NCBI RefSeq assembly: GCF_004014875.1
Contig: NZ_CP034929.1
Span: 1,798,001-1,862,000, forward strand
Direction of reading: 5' to 3'
Source: Nocardioides yefusunii
GTDB lineage: Bacteria; Actinomycetota; Actinomycetes; Propionibacteriales; Nocardioidaceae
Length of the DNA: 64,000 nucleotides
Shown: one piece after another, positions 41,196 through 51,132 of the stretch
Numbering within the stretch: the first letter of the stretch is position 1
How the letters are laid out: each line of letters opens with the position of its first letter
The notes under the pieces: generated by a model
Databases searched by the model: none
What the model was told of the DNA's origin: nothing
The model's input: the letters and a program-made list of their open reading frames with translations, nothing else
Translations under genes and position numbers: made by a program

Positions 41196-42314
41196 TCAGG
41201 CCTTCGCGATGGCGGAGTAGGCCTCACGCAGCCACTCGTCCTGCGGACCGGCGAGGACCGTGGGACGACCGATGCCGTCGAGGGCCAGGAGACGCAGCTG
41301 GTTGCCGCGGGCCTTCTTGTCCACCTTCATCACGGCCAGGAGGTCCTGGAAGGTCGCGGCGTCGTAGGAGACGGGCAGACCGACGCGGGAGAACGCCGCA
41401 CGGTGACGGGCCACCTCCTCCGGGGTCAGCAGACCGGCACGACGGGCGACCTCGGCGACGTAGACGCAGCCGATCGCGACGGCCTCGCCGTGGCGCACGG
41501 TGTAGTCGGACGTCTTCTCGATCGCGTGAGCCAGGGTGTGGCCGTAGTTCAGTGCCTCACGACCCGGGTGGCCGTCCTTGCCACCGGTCTCCTTGAGGTC
41601 GTCGACGACGACGTCGATCTTGACCTGCACGGCACGCTCGACGAGTTCACGCAGCTCGGCGGAGTTCCAGGTGAGGGCCTCAGGGTCGATCGTCTCGACG
41701 ATCTCGAGGATCCGGGCGTCGGAGATGAAGCCGCACTTGACGACCTCACCGAGTCCGGCGACGAACTCGTCACGCGGGAGGGTCTCCAGGAACGCGAGGT
41801 CGCAGATCACGCCGGCGGGCTCGTGGAAGGCACCGACCAGGTTCTTGCCTGCACCGGTGTTGACGCCGGTCTTGCCGCCGACGGCAGCGTCGACCATCGC
41901 CAGGACGGTGGTGGGGACGTGGACGACCTTGACGCCGCGCAGCCAGCTGGCCGCGACGAAACCGCCGAGGTCGGTGGTGGCGCCGCCACCGACGGTGACG
42001 ACGGCGTCGCTACGGGTGAACCCGGCCTCGCCGAGGGCCTCCCAGCAGTCGTTGGCCACGGCGGCGTGCTTGGCGTCCTCGCCGTCGGGCAGGCCGAGAG
42101 CCAGGACGTCGTACTTCGTGGCGAGGGCGTCGGCCACGGGCTGCGCGAGGGCGCCCAAGGGGCCGGCGTAGAGCAGAGCGACGCGGGTGACGTCGTCACC
42201 GAGCATCGCGGGCAGACGCTCGGCGAGGTGGTGGCCCACGACGACGTCGTAGGGCGAGGCACCGCCGACGTGCAGGACGGTGGGCTCGGACGTGGATGCG
42301 GAGCTGGAGCTCAC
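41196..42314 (-). CDS. aroB: 3-dehydroquinate synthase
   Basis: Converts DAHP to 3-dehydroquinate with NAD+ and a divalent metal. 372 residues from GTG overlapping the aroK stop. Motifs: GGGATTDLGGFVAASWLRG (about 108-126), KTGVN (about 152-156), metal ligands in REALNYGHTLAHAIE (about 253-267) and RHGEAVAIG (about 275-283). Confidence 0.97.
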   Translation of the reverse strand: MSSSSASTSEPTVLHVGGASPYDVVVGHHLAERLPAMLGDDVTRVALLYAGPLGALAQPVADALATKYDVLALGLPDGEDAKHAAVANDCWEALGEAGFTRSDAVVTVGGGATTDLGGFVAASWLRGVKVVHVPTTVLAMVDAAVGGKTGVNTGAGKNLVGAFHEPAGVICDLAFLETLPRDEFVAGLGEVVKCGFISDARILEIVETIDPEALTWNSAELRELVERAVQVKIDVVVDDLKETGGKDGHPGREALNYGHTLAHAIEKTSDYTVRHGEAVAIGCVYVAEVARRAGLLTPEEVARHRAAFSRVGLPVSYDAATFQDLLAVMKVDKKARGNQLRLLALDGIGRPTVLAGPQDEWLREAYSAIAKA

Positions 42315-42817
42315 TTCATCTCCTCGATGATCTGGTCGACGACCTGGGCAGGCGTTCGACCGTCGGTGTCGACGCTGAGGGCAGCGACGGACTCGTAGAC
42401 AGGGGTGCGCTCGTCGAGGAGCGCCTTGACGCGCGAACGCACGTCTCCGAGAAGCATCGGTCGGCCAGGGGCTCCCAGTCCAACTCGCTTGACGGCTTCG
42501 GCCAGCCCGACGCGCAGGAAGACCACCGGGTGGCCGGCCAGCGCCTCGCGGGTGCGGGGGTCCATCACGGCGCCGCCACCGAGGGCGAGGACGCCGTCGT
42601 GCTCGACCAGCGCCGTCGCGACGGCGGCCGCCTCCAGTTCCCTGAAGAACGGCTCGCCGTCGTCGACGAAGATGTCGCTGATCGGACGTCCCTGCGCGGC
42701 CACGACGTCGGCGTCGGTGTCACGTACCGCGACGCCCCACCGCTCGGCGAGCAGGTGCGCCACCGTGGTCTTGCCGGCCCCCATGGGGCCGACGAGGACC
42801 GCGCGGGGACGGGTCAC
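42311..42817 (-). CDS. aroK: Shikimate kinase
   Basis: Phosphorylates shikimate at O3. 168 residues. P-loop [15 protein letters not shown] (about 9-23), [11 protein letters not shown] (about 34-44), substrate-binding GGGAVMD (about 81-87). Start and stop overlap aroC and aroB by 4 bp each, a coupled operon. Confidence 0.97.
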   Translation of the reverse strand: MTRPRAVLVGPMGAGKTTVAHLLAERWGVAVRDTDADVVAAQGRPISDIFVDDGEPFFRELEAAAVATALVEHDGVLALGGGAVMDPRTREALAGHPVVFLRVGLAEAVKRVGLGAPGRPMLLGDVRSRVKALLDERTPVYESVAALSVDTDGRTPAQVVDQIIEEMK

Positions 42818-43992
42818 CGGAAGCTCAGGTTCGCGACGTAGCTCTCGTAGTTGCGGCGGGTCTCGGCGACCGAGTCTCCACCGAACTTCTCCAGGACGGC
42901 CTCGGCCACGACGAGCGCGACCATGGCCTCGGCGACGATGCCGGCAGCCGGCACGGCGCAGACGTCGGAACGCTGGTGGTGGGCCACGGCCTCCTCACCG
43001 GTGGTGACGTCGACGGTGCGCAGGGCGCGGGGAACGGTGGCGATCGGCTTCATCGCGGCGCGGACGCGCACGACCTCGCCGATCGTCATGCCGCCCTCGA
43101 TGCCGCCGGCGCGACCGGAGACGCGCTTGATGCCCTCGGGGGTGGGGACGATCTCGTCGTGGGCCAGGGAACCGGGGGTCGCGGCGAGCTCGAAGCCGTC
43201 ACCGACCTCGACACCCTTGATCGCCTGGATGCCCATGAGCGCAGCGGCCAGGCGGGAGTCGAGACGACGGTCCCACTGGATGTGCGAGCCGAGACCGGCG
43301 GGCAGACCGTGGACCACGACCTCGACGACACCACCGAGGGTGTCGCCGTCCTTGTGGGCCTGGTCGATCCGGGCGACCATCGCCTCGGACGTCTCGGGGT
43401 CGAGGCAGCGCACCGGGTTCTCGTCGAGGGCGACCTCGTCGGCCTTCGCAGGGATCACGCCGGCGGGGGCACGGACGCCACCCAGCTCGATGACGTGGGA
43501 GACGATCTCGGCGCCGATGGCCTGGTGGATGAAGTTGGCCGCGACGCGACCGAGCGCGACGCGGGCAGCGGTCTCGCGGGCGGAGGCGCGCTCGAGGATC
43601 GGGCGGGCCTCGTCCCAGTCGTACTTCTGCATGCCGGCGAGGTCGGCGTGGCCGGGACGGGGACGGGTGAGCTTGGCGTTGCGCGCGGAGTTGGCGAGGA
43701 TCTCGGGGTCGACCGGGTCCGAGGACATGACCTGTTCCCACTTGGGCCACTCGGTGTTGCCGACGGTGATGGCCACCGGACCACCGAGGGTCTCGCCGTG
43801 GCGCACGCCACCGTTGATGGTGACCTCGTCGCGCTCGAACTTCATCCGAGCGCCGCGTCCGTAGCCGAGGCGACGGCGCGCGAGGGAGTCGTTGATGTCC
43901 TCGGTGGTCACCTGCACGTGGGCAGGGAGACCTTCGAGAATCGCGACCAGGGAAGGACCATGGGATTCACCCGCAGTGAGCCAACGAAGCAT
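42814..43992 (-). CDS. aroC: Chorismate synthase
   Basis: Converts EPSP to chorismate using reduced FMN. 392 residues from ATG 43992 ([15 protein letters not shown]); an ATG nine bases upstream is possible but sits too close to the GGGAG ribosome site. Signatures GESHG (about 8-12), [15 protein letters not shown] and the C-terminal [20 protein letters not shown]. First gene of the aroC-K-B-Q run. Confidence 0.97.
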   Translation of the reverse strand: MLRWLTAGESHGPSLVAILEGLPAHVQVTTEDINDSLARRRLGYGRGARMKFERDEVTINGGVRHGETLGGPVAITVGNTEWPKWEQVMSSDPVDPEILANSARNAKLTRPRPGHADLAGMQKYDWDEARPILERASARETAARVALGRVAANFIHQAIGAEIVSHVIELGGVRAPAGVIPAKADEVALDENPVRCLDPETSEAMVARIDQAHKDGDTLGGVVEVVVHGLPAGLGSHIQWDRRLDSRLAAALMGIQAIKGVEVGDGFELAATPGSLAHDEIVPTPEGIKRVSGRAGGIEGGMTIGEVVRVRAAMKPIATVPRALRTVDVTTGEEAVAHHQRSDVCAVPAAGIVAEAMVALVVAEAVLEKFGGDSVAETRRNYESYVANLSFR

Positions 43993-44010
43993 GGGCGACA
44001 TTCTCCCATG

Positions 44011-44040
44011 ACCCCCGGTGCGGTCCTGCACCTCGGGGGT
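44011..44040 (-). terminator. Hairpin between prepilin peptidase gene and aroC
   Basis: ACCCCCG plus GTGC pair with GCAC plus CGGGGGT across a 2-nt bulge, with a 6-nt loop; it lies between the peptidase stop and the aroC start. Confidence 0.5.
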
Positions 44041-44085
44041 GTCACGAGACCGTCACGGGCCTGCATCGACGGGCGCGGAGCCCGT

Positions 44086-44835
44086 TCAGCCCATCACGGT
44101 GGCGAACCACGGCCCGGCCGCGAGCCCCATCAGCACGCCGACGAGCATGAACGGCCCGAAGGGGACGCCCTTGCGGTCAACCACCTTCGCGGCAGCCAGG
44201 ACGGCACCGATCACTCCCCCGGCGAGGAACCCGCACCAGGCGCCGCTGAGCAGTTCGGCCCAGCCGACGAACCCCAGGGCGATGCCCAGGACACCGCTGA
44301 GTCGGACGTCGCCGTAGCCCAGGCCGCCCGAGTTGATGAACCAGAGCAGGAAGTAGAAGCCACCCAGGACGAGCCACCCCAGGGCGGCCCGCCCGATCGC
44401 ACCAAGGTCGCCGGAGGCGATGCCGGCGACGAGGACCAGGGCGATGACGGCGACGTAGGCGGGCTTGATCAGCCACGTGGGCAGCAGCCGGGTGTTCCAG
44501 TCGATGTGGCCCAGGGCGACCATCACCGGGACCAGCGGGAGCAGGACCAGCAAGGTCCACGACCATCCTTGGGTGGCACCGATGACCGCGCCGGAGACGG
44601 CACCGACCAGCGCGGTGCGCCACCACAGACCCGGGCGGGCACCGAGGTCGGCGTAGAGCGGCTTGGGCTCCTCCTCCACCACGGCCGCGGTCACGGTCTG
44701 GTCAGCGGACTTGTCAGTCGCCGCGTCGGTGGCGTTCTCGTCGTCGGGCTCCGGCACGGCTCGCACCATCGCCGGCGACCACACGCTGCCCGTTCCCCCC
44801 ACGACCGCCCCGCACAGGGCGGCGAGCAACGTCAC
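44086..44835 (-). CDS. A24-family prepilin peptidase
   Basis: A membrane aspartyl peptidase that cleaves type IV prepilin-like leaders. 249 residues. An acidic cytoplasmic segment (about 25-60) then about six TM helices. Catalytic Asp residues are in HIDWNTRLLP (about 109-118) and GLGYGDVRLSG (about 170-180, the GxGD motif). The N-terminal cysteine-bearing methyltransferase domain of PilD is missing, as in many actinobacteria. Overlaps aroE by 4 bp, so it rides in the aro operon; no pilin genes in the window. Confidence 0.88.
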   Translation of the reverse strand: MTLLAALCGAVVGGTGSVWSPAMVRAVPEPDDENATDAATDKSADQTVTAAVVEEEPKPLYADLGARPGLWWRTALVGAVSGAVIGATQGWSWTLLVLLPLVPVMVALGHIDWNTRLLPTWLIKPAYVAVIALVLVAGIASGDLGAIGRAALGWLVLGGFYFLLWFINSGGLGYGDVRLSGVLGIALGFVGWAELLSGAWCGFLAGGVIGAVLAAAKVVDRKGVPFGPFMLVGVLMGLAAGPWFATVMG

Positions 44836-45680
44836 GCGTGGCTCCCGACGCCGCCACGAGCAGCCAGTGCCGCCTCACCGGCGGCACGCATCGCGGCCAG
44901 CGGCGCCTCGACACCGGTGAACAGCGTGAACTGCACCGCGGCCTGGTGGACGAGCAGGTCGAGCCCCGAGACCACGACGCCGGTCGCGGCTGCGGCCAAC
45001 GGCGTGGGCCACGGGTCGTAGATGACGTCGAAGACGACCGGGGCAGACGCGAGCCGTGCCACGAGCCCGGGAGTCTGCGCCGACGCGGGGACGGTGCAGA
45101 CCACGACGTCACCGGGAGCGACGTCGTCGGTGAGGAGGTGGACGTCCACGCTGATTCCGTCCGGGCCTGAGGTGAGCACCTCGACCGTCTCGGCGGCACG
45201 CTCGGGAGTGCGCACCAGGAGGTCGACGTGACGCACGCCGAGGTCAGCCAGCGCGAGACCGGTCGAGGTGGCGGTGGCCCCCCCGCCCAGGACCGTGGCG
45301 GTGCGCAGCTCCGCGTCCGTTCGTTCACGGATCGCTGCGACAGCACCGGGAATGTCGGTGTTGTCGCCGTGGATCCGACGACTCCCGTCCTCGGGCGTGT
45401 CCAGGACCAGCGTGTTGACCGCTCCGGCACGACGGGCACGCTCGGTGAGGGTGTCGACCAGCGGCACCGCCTCACGCTTGAGCGGCATCGTCAGCGAGAG
45501 ACCGCGCCAGTTCTCGTCGCGGGTGGCGAGGAACACCGGCAGTCCACCCGCAGCCACCTGGTGGGCGTCGTAGGTCCACTCCAGACCCACGGCCTCGTAC
45601 CCGGCACGGTGCAGCACCGGGGAGAGCGAGTGGGCGATCGGATCACCCAGGACGCCGCAGGTACGAGCAACGGTGGTCAT
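44832..45680 (-). CDS. aroE: Shikimate dehydrogenase
   Basis: NADPH-dependent reduction of 3-dehydroshikimate. 282 residues. Substrate-binding GDPIAHSLSPVLH (about 12-24), LTMPLKREAVPL with the catalytic Lys (about 62-73), and NADP-binding VLGGGATATSTGLAL (about 129-143). Its ATG overlaps the mltG stop. Confidence 0.95.
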   Translation of the reverse strand: MTTVARTCGVLGDPIAHSLSPVLHRAGYEAVGLEWTYDAHQVAAGGLPVFLATRDENWRGLSLTMPLKREAVPLVDTLTERARRAGAVNTLVLDTPEDGSRRIHGDNTDIPGAVAAIRERTDAELRTATVLGGGATATSTGLALADLGVRHVDLLVRTPERAAETVEVLTSGPDGISVDVHLLTDDVAPGDVVVCTVPASAQTPGLVARLASAPVVFDVIYDPWPTPLAAAATGVVVSGLDLLVHQAAVQFTLFTGVEAPLAAMRAAGEAALAARGGVGSHA

Positions 45681-46951
45681 CAGCAGCGGTCCGATCCGAG
45701 GCAGTAGTTCTTGTAGGCGGCCTTGTCGACGAGGAAGTCGGAGTAGTTCTCCGAGAACCTGGTCTCGCCGGTCTCGAGGTCGACGGTCACGTAGTAGTAC
45801 CAGTCACCCTCGGCCGGGTTCAGGGCCGCTTCGATCGCGTCGTCGCCCGGCGCCTCGATCGGCGTCGGGGGCAGACCGACCTGGTAGTAGGTGTTGTACG
45901 GAGAGCTCGCCACGGACGCCTTCTGGGCCTCGGTGAACTCGGTGGTGCCGGTCTGACCCAGGGCGTAGTTGACGGCCGCGTCGATCTGCAGCAGACCGTT
46001 CGTGCCGCCCTTGTTGCCGGGACCGTCCAGGCGGTTGTAGATGACGCGGGCGATCTTCGCCATCGCATCGCCGCGACCCTCGGCCTCCACCAACGAGGCG
46101 ATCGTCATGATCTCCTGCGGTGTCTTGCCGAGCTCGGCGGCGCGGTTCTCGAGGTCGAACTCGCGGGCGGCCTGGCCCCAGCGCTCCACCATCGCGCTCA
46201 TCAGGTCGAGCGCGGTGTCACCGGGGGCGATCGCGTAGGTGGCCGGGAAGAGGTAGCCCTCGGGGTTGCCCTCGGCGTACTCGGGCAGTCCCAGGTCTGG
46301 GTTCCTCAGGGCCTTCTCCAGCGCGCCGCGCGTGAAGTCGGTCTTCTTGACCAGCAGGTCCACGACGTCTTCCACGCGCAGCCCCTCGGGCACGGTCACC
46401 GTCGCCTGGATCTTGTTCGCAGGGTTCGCCAGCACGTCCAGCGCGGCCTGCGCGCTCATGCCGGGCTTGAGCGCGTAGTGGCCCACCTGGATGCCTGACG
46501 AGGCCGGGTCCGCGTTGGCGGCATCGATGAACGCCTGGACCGACGCCACGACGCCCTGCTCCTTGAGCCCTCGTCCGATGGCGCTCGCGGTGTCGCCCTG
46601 GGCGACCTCGAAGAGCACGTCGTCACCGTTGCCGGTGCCACTGAAGTCCTCAGGACCGGCGAACATGCCCTGCACGGCCTTCACACCCTGGGTGGCGCCC
46701 CAGAACAGCGCTCCTGCACCGAGGACGACGGCCAGGACGATCACCAGGATCCCGACGAGCCCACGCTTGGCTCGTCCCCCTCCCCCGCTGCTGCGACCGC
46801 CACCACCGGCGCGTCGCGCGCGACGCAGTTCGGCCTTCGTCGGCGCCCTGCGTGAGCCGCCACGCGAGGCCCGGGCGGGCGGCGTGCTGCGGGGATCGGT
46901 CACCGGGACCAGGTCGGACTGGGTGTCGTCAGGAGTGGGGAACTCGCTCAC
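45680..46951 (-). CDS. mltG: Endolytic murein transglycosylase MltG
   Basis: A membrane-anchored lytic transglycosylase thought to terminate nascent peptidoglycan strands. 423 residues from GTG 46951, preceded by AGGAG at 5 nt. A long, basic, disordered cytoplasmic N-terminus (about 1-65), a TM helix (GLVGILVIVLAVVLGAGALFWGA, about 65-87), a LysM-like region, and the YceG catalytic domain with the active-site Glu in IASLVEAEGRGDAM (about 285-298) and GLLQIDAAVNYALG. Upstream of aroE in the standard order. Confidence 0.95.
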   Translation of the reverse strand: MSEFPTPDDTQSDLVPVTDPRSTPPARASRGGSRRAPTKAELRRARRAGGGGRSSGGGGRAKRGLVGILVIVLAVVLGAGALFWGATQGVKAVQGMFAGPEDFSGTGNGDDVLFEVAQGDTASAIGRGLKEQGVVASVQAFIDAANADPASSGIQVGHYALKPGMSAQAALDVLANPANKIQATVTVPEGLRVEDVVDLLVKKTDFTRGALEKALRNPDLGLPEYAEGNPEGYLFPATYAIAPGDTALDLMSAMVERWGQAAREFDLENRAAELGKTPQEIMTIASLVEAEGRGDAMAKIARVIYNRLDGPGNKGGTNGLLQIDAAVNYALGQTGTTEFTEAQKASVASSPYNTYYQVGLPPTPIEAPGDDAIEAALNPAEGDWYYYVTVDLETGETRFSENYSDFLVDKAAYKNYCLGSDRC

Positions 46952-46982
46952 GGTGCTCCTCGGTTCGGGGAGGTGTCGGGGG

Positions 46983-47029
46983 CGACGCGTGCCGGTCGTT
47001 GTCGTCACGACACCGACCGGCACGCGTCG
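46983..47029 (-). terminator. Terminator downstream of ruvX
   Basis: Perfect 16-bp arms (CGACGCGTGCCGGTCG and complement) with a 15-nt loop that itself can pair. It ends the alaS-ruvX transcript before mltG. Confidence 0.8.
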
Positions 47030-47050
47030 TCCCGCAGGACGGGGGTGGTC

Positions 47051-47578
47051 TCAGACCTGGTCGGGCGTGACGCTACCGGGAGCGGAGGCGTCCGGTCCCG
47101 CAGATGCCTCGTCCGGTGCCGCCGGGGTGACGACGAGGACGTCGCCGGGGGGTCGGCCGCTGGTGCGTTCGGAGTCGAGGGCGTGCTGCAGGATCACCAC
47201 GGCCGCCACCTGGTCGACGACGGCCCGACGCTTCTGACCCTTGCGGCCCTGGTCACGCAGCATCGACTCGGCGGTGACGGTGGTGAGGCGTTCGTCGACC
47301 ATCCGCACCGGCACCGGGGCAATCCGACGGGCCAGCGCCTCGGCGAACTCCAGTGCCTTGGTGGTGGACGGCGTCTGCTTGCCCTTGAGGTTGCGGGGCA
47401 GGCCGACGACGACCTCGACCGCCTCCTCGGCGGCGATGATCTTCGCGACCTGACGCACGTCACCCTTGCCACGACGGACGGTCTCGACCGGGGTGGCCAG
47501 GACGCCTGACGGGTCGGACCGCGCGACGCCGACCCGGGCATCACCCGGGTCGACGCCGACGCGGACTCCGAACCTCAT
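47051..47578 (-). CDS. ruvX: RuvX/YqgF family Holliday junction resolvase-like nuclease
   Basis: An RNase H-fold nuclease, implicated in pre-16S rRNA 5' maturation in E. coli and annotated as a putative Holliday junction resolvase. 175 residues. First acidic motif GVDPGDARVGVARSD (about 8-22), VVGLPRNLKGKQ (about 57-68), RMVDERLTTVTAE (about 97-109). The C-terminal 35 residues are an Ala/Pro tail beyond the core. Two bp after alaS, co-transcribed. Confidence 0.93.
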   Translation of the reverse strand: MRFGVRVGVDPGDARVGVARSDPSGVLATPVETVRRGKGDVRQVAKIIAAEEAVEVVVGLPRNLKGKQTPSTTKALEFAEALARRIAPVPVRMVDERLTTVTAESMLRDQGRKGQKRRAVVDQVAAVVILQHALDSERTSGRPPGDVLVVTPAAPDEASAGPDASAPGSVTPDQV

Positions 47579-47580
47579 GC

Positions 47581-50295
47581 TCAGGCGCCGACGACGCGGG
47601 CGACGTCGGTGGCGACAGCAGCCAGGGCTGCGTCGACGCCGGAGACATCGGTGCCGCCGCCCTGCGCCATGTCGGCCTTGCCGCCACCCTTGCCACCGAT
47701 GTGCGGGGCGACGGCGCGGAGCAGGTCGTTGGCCGAAAGACCCAGTGCGCGGGCCTCGTCGTTGGTCGCGGCGAGCGCAGCGATCTTGTCGCCGTCGACG
47801 CCGAGCAGCACCACGACACCGGGACGACCGGCCGCGAGACGGGCACGGACGTCGGTGGCCAGGGTGCGGACGTCGCCGCCGGAGACACCGTCGAGACGCT
47901 GGGCGACGACGGCGACGCCGTTGACGTCGACCGCGTTGGCGGCGATCTCACCGGCACCGGCGAGGAGCTGGGCCACGTGCAGCTTGGCCAGCTCCTTCTC
48001 GGTGTGCTTGAGGCGCTCCATGAGGTCGGCGACGCGACCCACGAGGTCACCGGGCTGGGTCTTGAGCAGACCGGTCAGCTCGTCGACCATGTCGCGCTCG
48101 CGGGCCAGGTACTTGAAGCCCTCGATGCCGGTGAAGGCCTCGATGCGACGGTTGCCCGAACCCACGGACGCCTCACCGGTGACGGCGATGGTGCCGATCT
48201 GGGAGGAGTGCGAGACGTGGGTACCACCACAGAGCTCACGCGACCAGGGGCCGCCGATCTCGATGGTGCGGACCTTGGTGTCGTCGTAGGTCTCGCCGAA
48301 CAGGGCGATCGCGCCCCAGTCCTTGGCGTCGGCCAGCGTCATGTACTGCGCGGTGACCGCGAGGTCGGCACGCAGGGCCTCGTTGGAGACGTTCTCGATG
48401 TCGGCCAGCTGGGCCGGGCTGAGCGCGCTGCTCCAGCCGAAGTCGAGACGCAGGTAGCCGGGGCGGTTGTACGAACCGGCCTGCAGGGCGGTGGGGCCGA
48501 GCACCTCGCGCAGGGCCGCGTGGATCACGTGGGTGCCGGAGTGGGCCTGTCGGGCGCCGATGCGCCACTCCGGGTCGACCAGCGCACGCAGGTTGGGGGC
48601 ATCGGCGGGCAGCTCGCCCTCCAGGACGCGGACCTGGTGGGAGACGAGCCCACGGACGGGACGCTGGACGTCGAGGACCTCCAGGACACCGCCGTCGAAC
48701 TCGATGCGACCGGCGTCAGCCGCCTGACCACCGGACTCGGCGTAGAACGGGGTGCGGTCCAGGACGAGCTCGCCGACCTGGCCCTGGGTGAGGACGTTGA
48801 CGTTCTCGCCGTCCTGGACCAGTGCGAGGGCCGAAGACTCGGTCTCGAGGGTCTCGTAGGCCAGCCACTCGGTGGGGCCGTGGGAGTCGAGCACCGCACG
48901 GAAGGCGTGGGTGTCGGCGTGCTGGCCCTTCTTCGCCTTGGCGTCGGCCTTGGCGCGGGCCCGCTGCTCGGACATGAGCGAGCGGAAGCCGTCCTCGTCG
49001 ACCTTGAGACCGGCCTCGGAAGCCATCTCCAGGGTCAGGTCGATCGGGAAGCCGTAGGTGTCGTGGAGCTGGAAGGCCTGGTCACCGGCGAGGGTGGAAC
49101 CGCCCGACTTCTTCACGTCGAGGGCAGCCAGGTCGAAGATCTGCGTGCCGGCCTGGAGCGTCTTGCGGAACGCGTCCTCCTCGGCGAAGGCGATCCGAGC
49201 GATGCGCTCCCAGTCGGTGACGAGGTTGTCGTAGGTGACACCCATCTTGTCGCGGGAGACCGGCATCAGCTCGGGCAGCGCGCGGTCCTCGAAGCCGAGC
49301 AGGCGCATCGAGCGGACCGCGCGACGCAGCAGACGACGCAGCACGTAGCCACGGCCGTCGTTGCCCGGGGTGACGCCGTCGCCGATGAGCATCATCGAGG
49401 AACGGACGTGGTCGGCCACGACGCGGAAGCGGACGTCGTCGAGCTGGTCGGCGCCGTACTTGCGGCCGGTGAGTTCCTCGGCGCGCTGAATGACGGGGAA
49501 CATCACGTCGATCTCGTACATGTTGTTCTTCCCCTGCTTGAGGAAGGCAACGCGCTCGAGGCCCATGCCGGTGTCGATGTTGCGCTGCGGGAGCTGACCC
49601 GCGATGTCGAAGTCCTCCTTGGAGCGGACCGCGGAGAGCTCGTCCTGCATGAAGACGAGGTTCCAGATCTCCAGGAGACGGTCCTCGAGCTCGAACGGCA
49701 TGTCCGGGCCGAGCGTGGAGGGGTCGAAGTCCGGGCCGAACTCGGGGCCACGGTCGTAGAGGATCTCCGAGCACGGGCCACCGGGGCCCGGGATGCCCAT
49801 CGACCAGTAGTTCTCCTTCTTGCCCAGACCGACGATGCGGTGGCGCGGGAGACCGGTGGCCTTCATCCACAGCTCGACGGCCTCGTCGTCGCCGGCGAGG
49901 ACGGAGGGGTACAGGCGGGACTCGTCCAGGCCCAGACCACCGTCGGCCTCGGACTTGGTGAGCAGCTCCCAGGCGAGGGTGATGGCACCCTCCTTGAAGT
50001 AGTCACCGAAGGAGAAGTTGCCGCACATCTCGAAGAACGTGCCGTGGCGGGTGGTCTTGCCGACGTCCTCGATGTCGGGGGTGCGGACGCACTTCTGGAT
50101 GCTGGTGGCACGTTGGAAGGAGGGCGTCTCCTGGCCCAGGAAGAACGGCTTGAACGGCACCATGCCCGCGTTCACGAAGAGCAGGTTGGGGTCGTCGAGC
50201 AGCAGCGAGGCCGACGGCACGACGGTGTGCGCCCCCACGCTTCCTCCGGCTGCGAAGTGCGCGGTGAAGCGGCGGCGGATCTCTGCGGTGTCCAT
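47581..50295 (-). CDS. alaS: Alanyl-tRNA synthetase
   Basis: Charges tRNA-Ala. 904 residues. Class II catalytic domain at about 1-250 (motif 2 and 3 regions, NTDVGLGLER-like NIDTGMGLERVAF), the tRNA recognition domain, an editing domain with zinc ligands HSGTHVIHAAL (about 601-611) and CGGTHVSHSSQIG (about 700-712), and the C-Ala domain with glycine-rich GGKGGGKADMAQGGG. Start ATG overlaps the stop of the DUF6167 gene. Confidence 0.98.
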   Translation of the reverse strand: MDTAEIRRRFTAHFAAGGSVGAHTVVPSASLLLDDPNLLFVNAGMVPFKPFFLGQETPSFQRATSIQKCVRTPDIEDVGKTTRHGTFFEMCGNFSFGDYFKEGAITLAWELLTKSEADGGLGLDESRLYPSVLAGDDEAVELWMKATGLPRHRIVGLGKKENYWSMGIPGPGGPCSEILYDRGPEFGPDFDPSTLGPDMPFELEDRLLEIWNLVFMQDELSAVRSKEDFDIAGQLPQRNIDTGMGLERVAFLKQGKNNMYEIDVMFPVIQRAEELTGRKYGADQLDDVRFRVVADHVRSSMMLIGDGVTPGNDGRGYVLRRLLRRAVRSMRLLGFEDRALPELMPVSRDKMGVTYDNLVTDWERIARIAFAEEDAFRKTLQAGTQIFDLAALDVKKSGGSTLAGDQAFQLHDTYGFPIDLTLEMASEAGLKVDEDGFRSLMSEQRARAKADAKAKKGQHADTHAFRAVLDSHGPTEWLAYETLETESSALALVQDGENVNVLTQGQVGELVLDRTPFYAESGGQAADAGRIEFDGGVLEVLDVQRPVRGLVSHQVRVLEGELPADAPNLRALVDPEWRIGARQAHSGTHVIHAALREVLGPTALQAGSYNRPGYLRLDFGWSSALSPAQLADIENVSNEALRADLAVTAQYMTLADAKDWGAIALFGETYDDTKVRTIEIGGPWSRELCGGTHVSHSSQIGTIAVTGEASVGSGNRRIEAFTGIEGFKYLARERDMVDELTGLLKTQPGDLVGRVADLMERLKHTEKELAKLHVAQLLAGAGEIAANAVDVNGVAVVAQRLDGVSGGDVRTLATDVRARLAAGRPGVVVLLGVDGDKIAALAATNDEARALGLSANDLLRAVAPHIGGKGGGKADMAQGGGTDVSGVDAALAAVATDVARVVGA

Positions 50296-50612
50296 CAGTG
50301 GGTGTCCTTCTTGTCGTTCTCGACGGTTGGTGCAAGTGCGGGGGTGGCGGTGGCAGCGGCTGAGCTGCCGGCGCCGAGTTGTCGCCCGGCGTCCGGGCTG
50401 ACGGCGGGGAGGCCGAGCTTGACGCGCAGCTCGTCCTCCTTGGTGGCCTGGGCCTGCTTGGCGTCGGCCACCACGAGGCGTGCCCCGTGGGTGACGCCCT
50501 GCCAGCGTGCCTTCATGCCCTCGGCGGAGAGGGTTCCGGCGAACTGGCGGGCCTTGTTCATGGCGTACACGCCGGCGGAGGCCCCGGCAACGAACCAGAC
50601 GGCTCGGCTCAT
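50295..50612 (-). CDS. DUF6167-like small membrane-associated protein
   Basis: 105 residues from ATG 50612. N-terminal hydrophobic segment AVWFVAGASAGVYAM (about 4-18), then a basic/charged stretch and an Ala/Pro tail. It matches the small protein found next to alaS in many actinobacteria. Function unknown. Both ends overlap neighbours (TGATG), part of the rarA-to-alaS unit. Confidence 0.75.
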   Translation of the reverse strand: MSRAVWFVAGASAGVYAMNKARQFAGTLSAEGMKARWQGVTHGARLVVADAKQAQATKEDELRVKLGLPAVSPDAGRQLGAGSSAAATATPALAPTVENDKKDTH

Positions 50613-51121
50613 CAGTTCTGCTCCTCGGCGTCCTGGCGGGCGTAGTACTGACGCAGGGCCTCCTTGACGTCGGCCTTGCGTCGACGGGTGGCGCGCTTGG
50701 TCTCGCGCTTCACCTCGAACCGGATGCGGTTGCGGTTCTCGGCCGAGAGGGCGGTCCGCACACCGTGGGTCCACGAAGCAGCCTTGACGACCGACTCCCG
50801 CAGGACGACGTCGGCGAAGAGACGCCCGCCGATCCGGGTGGCCACCGCGTCGTCGGCCGGGGCGCGGACGTCGCTGCCCGGCGCACCCATCTCGGTGATC
50901 ACGAACTCCTCGACCGGGCCGCCCGTGGCGGGCGCCGGGACCGGGGCCTCGAGCGCTGCGAGGCGGGTCTCGAAGGCTTCGCGTTCAGCCGCAGCGGTCT
51001 CCAGCAGGTGCCGGGTGGTGCGGCGCTGACGTGCCAGGGCGACACCGAGCACGACGACACCGAGCACCGCCAGCAGGAGTCCTGCCGCCGTCACCCACGT
51101 CGTCGCCGTCCACTCGTCCAC
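50612..51121 (-). CDS. Small membrane protein, DUF948-like position
   Basis: 169 residues if started at GTG 51121. One N-terminal TM helix (VTAAGLLLAVLGVVVLGVALA, about 10-30), then a charged helix, a Pro/Ala linker, and a C-terminal basic segment RRRKADVKEALRQYYARQ. FADVVLRESVVKAASWTHGVRTAL resembles the conserved end of DUF948 proteins found in this position in Streptomyces, but the middle is divergent. Function unknown. Confidence 0.7.
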   Translation of the reverse strand: MDEWTATTWVTAAGLLLAVLGVVVLGVALARQRRTTRHLLETAAAEREAFETRLAALEAPVPAPATGGPVEEFVITEMGAPGSDVRAPADDAVATRIGGRLFADVVLRESVVKAASWTHGVRTALSAENRNRIRFEVKRETKRATRRRKADVKEALRQYYARQDAEEQN

Positions 51122-51132
51122 GGAGGGAAACC

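Noticed and set aside
47701..50667. A 988-codon plus-strand open frame opposite alaS
   Set aside because: Antisense to the complete alaS gene; no start context or domain.
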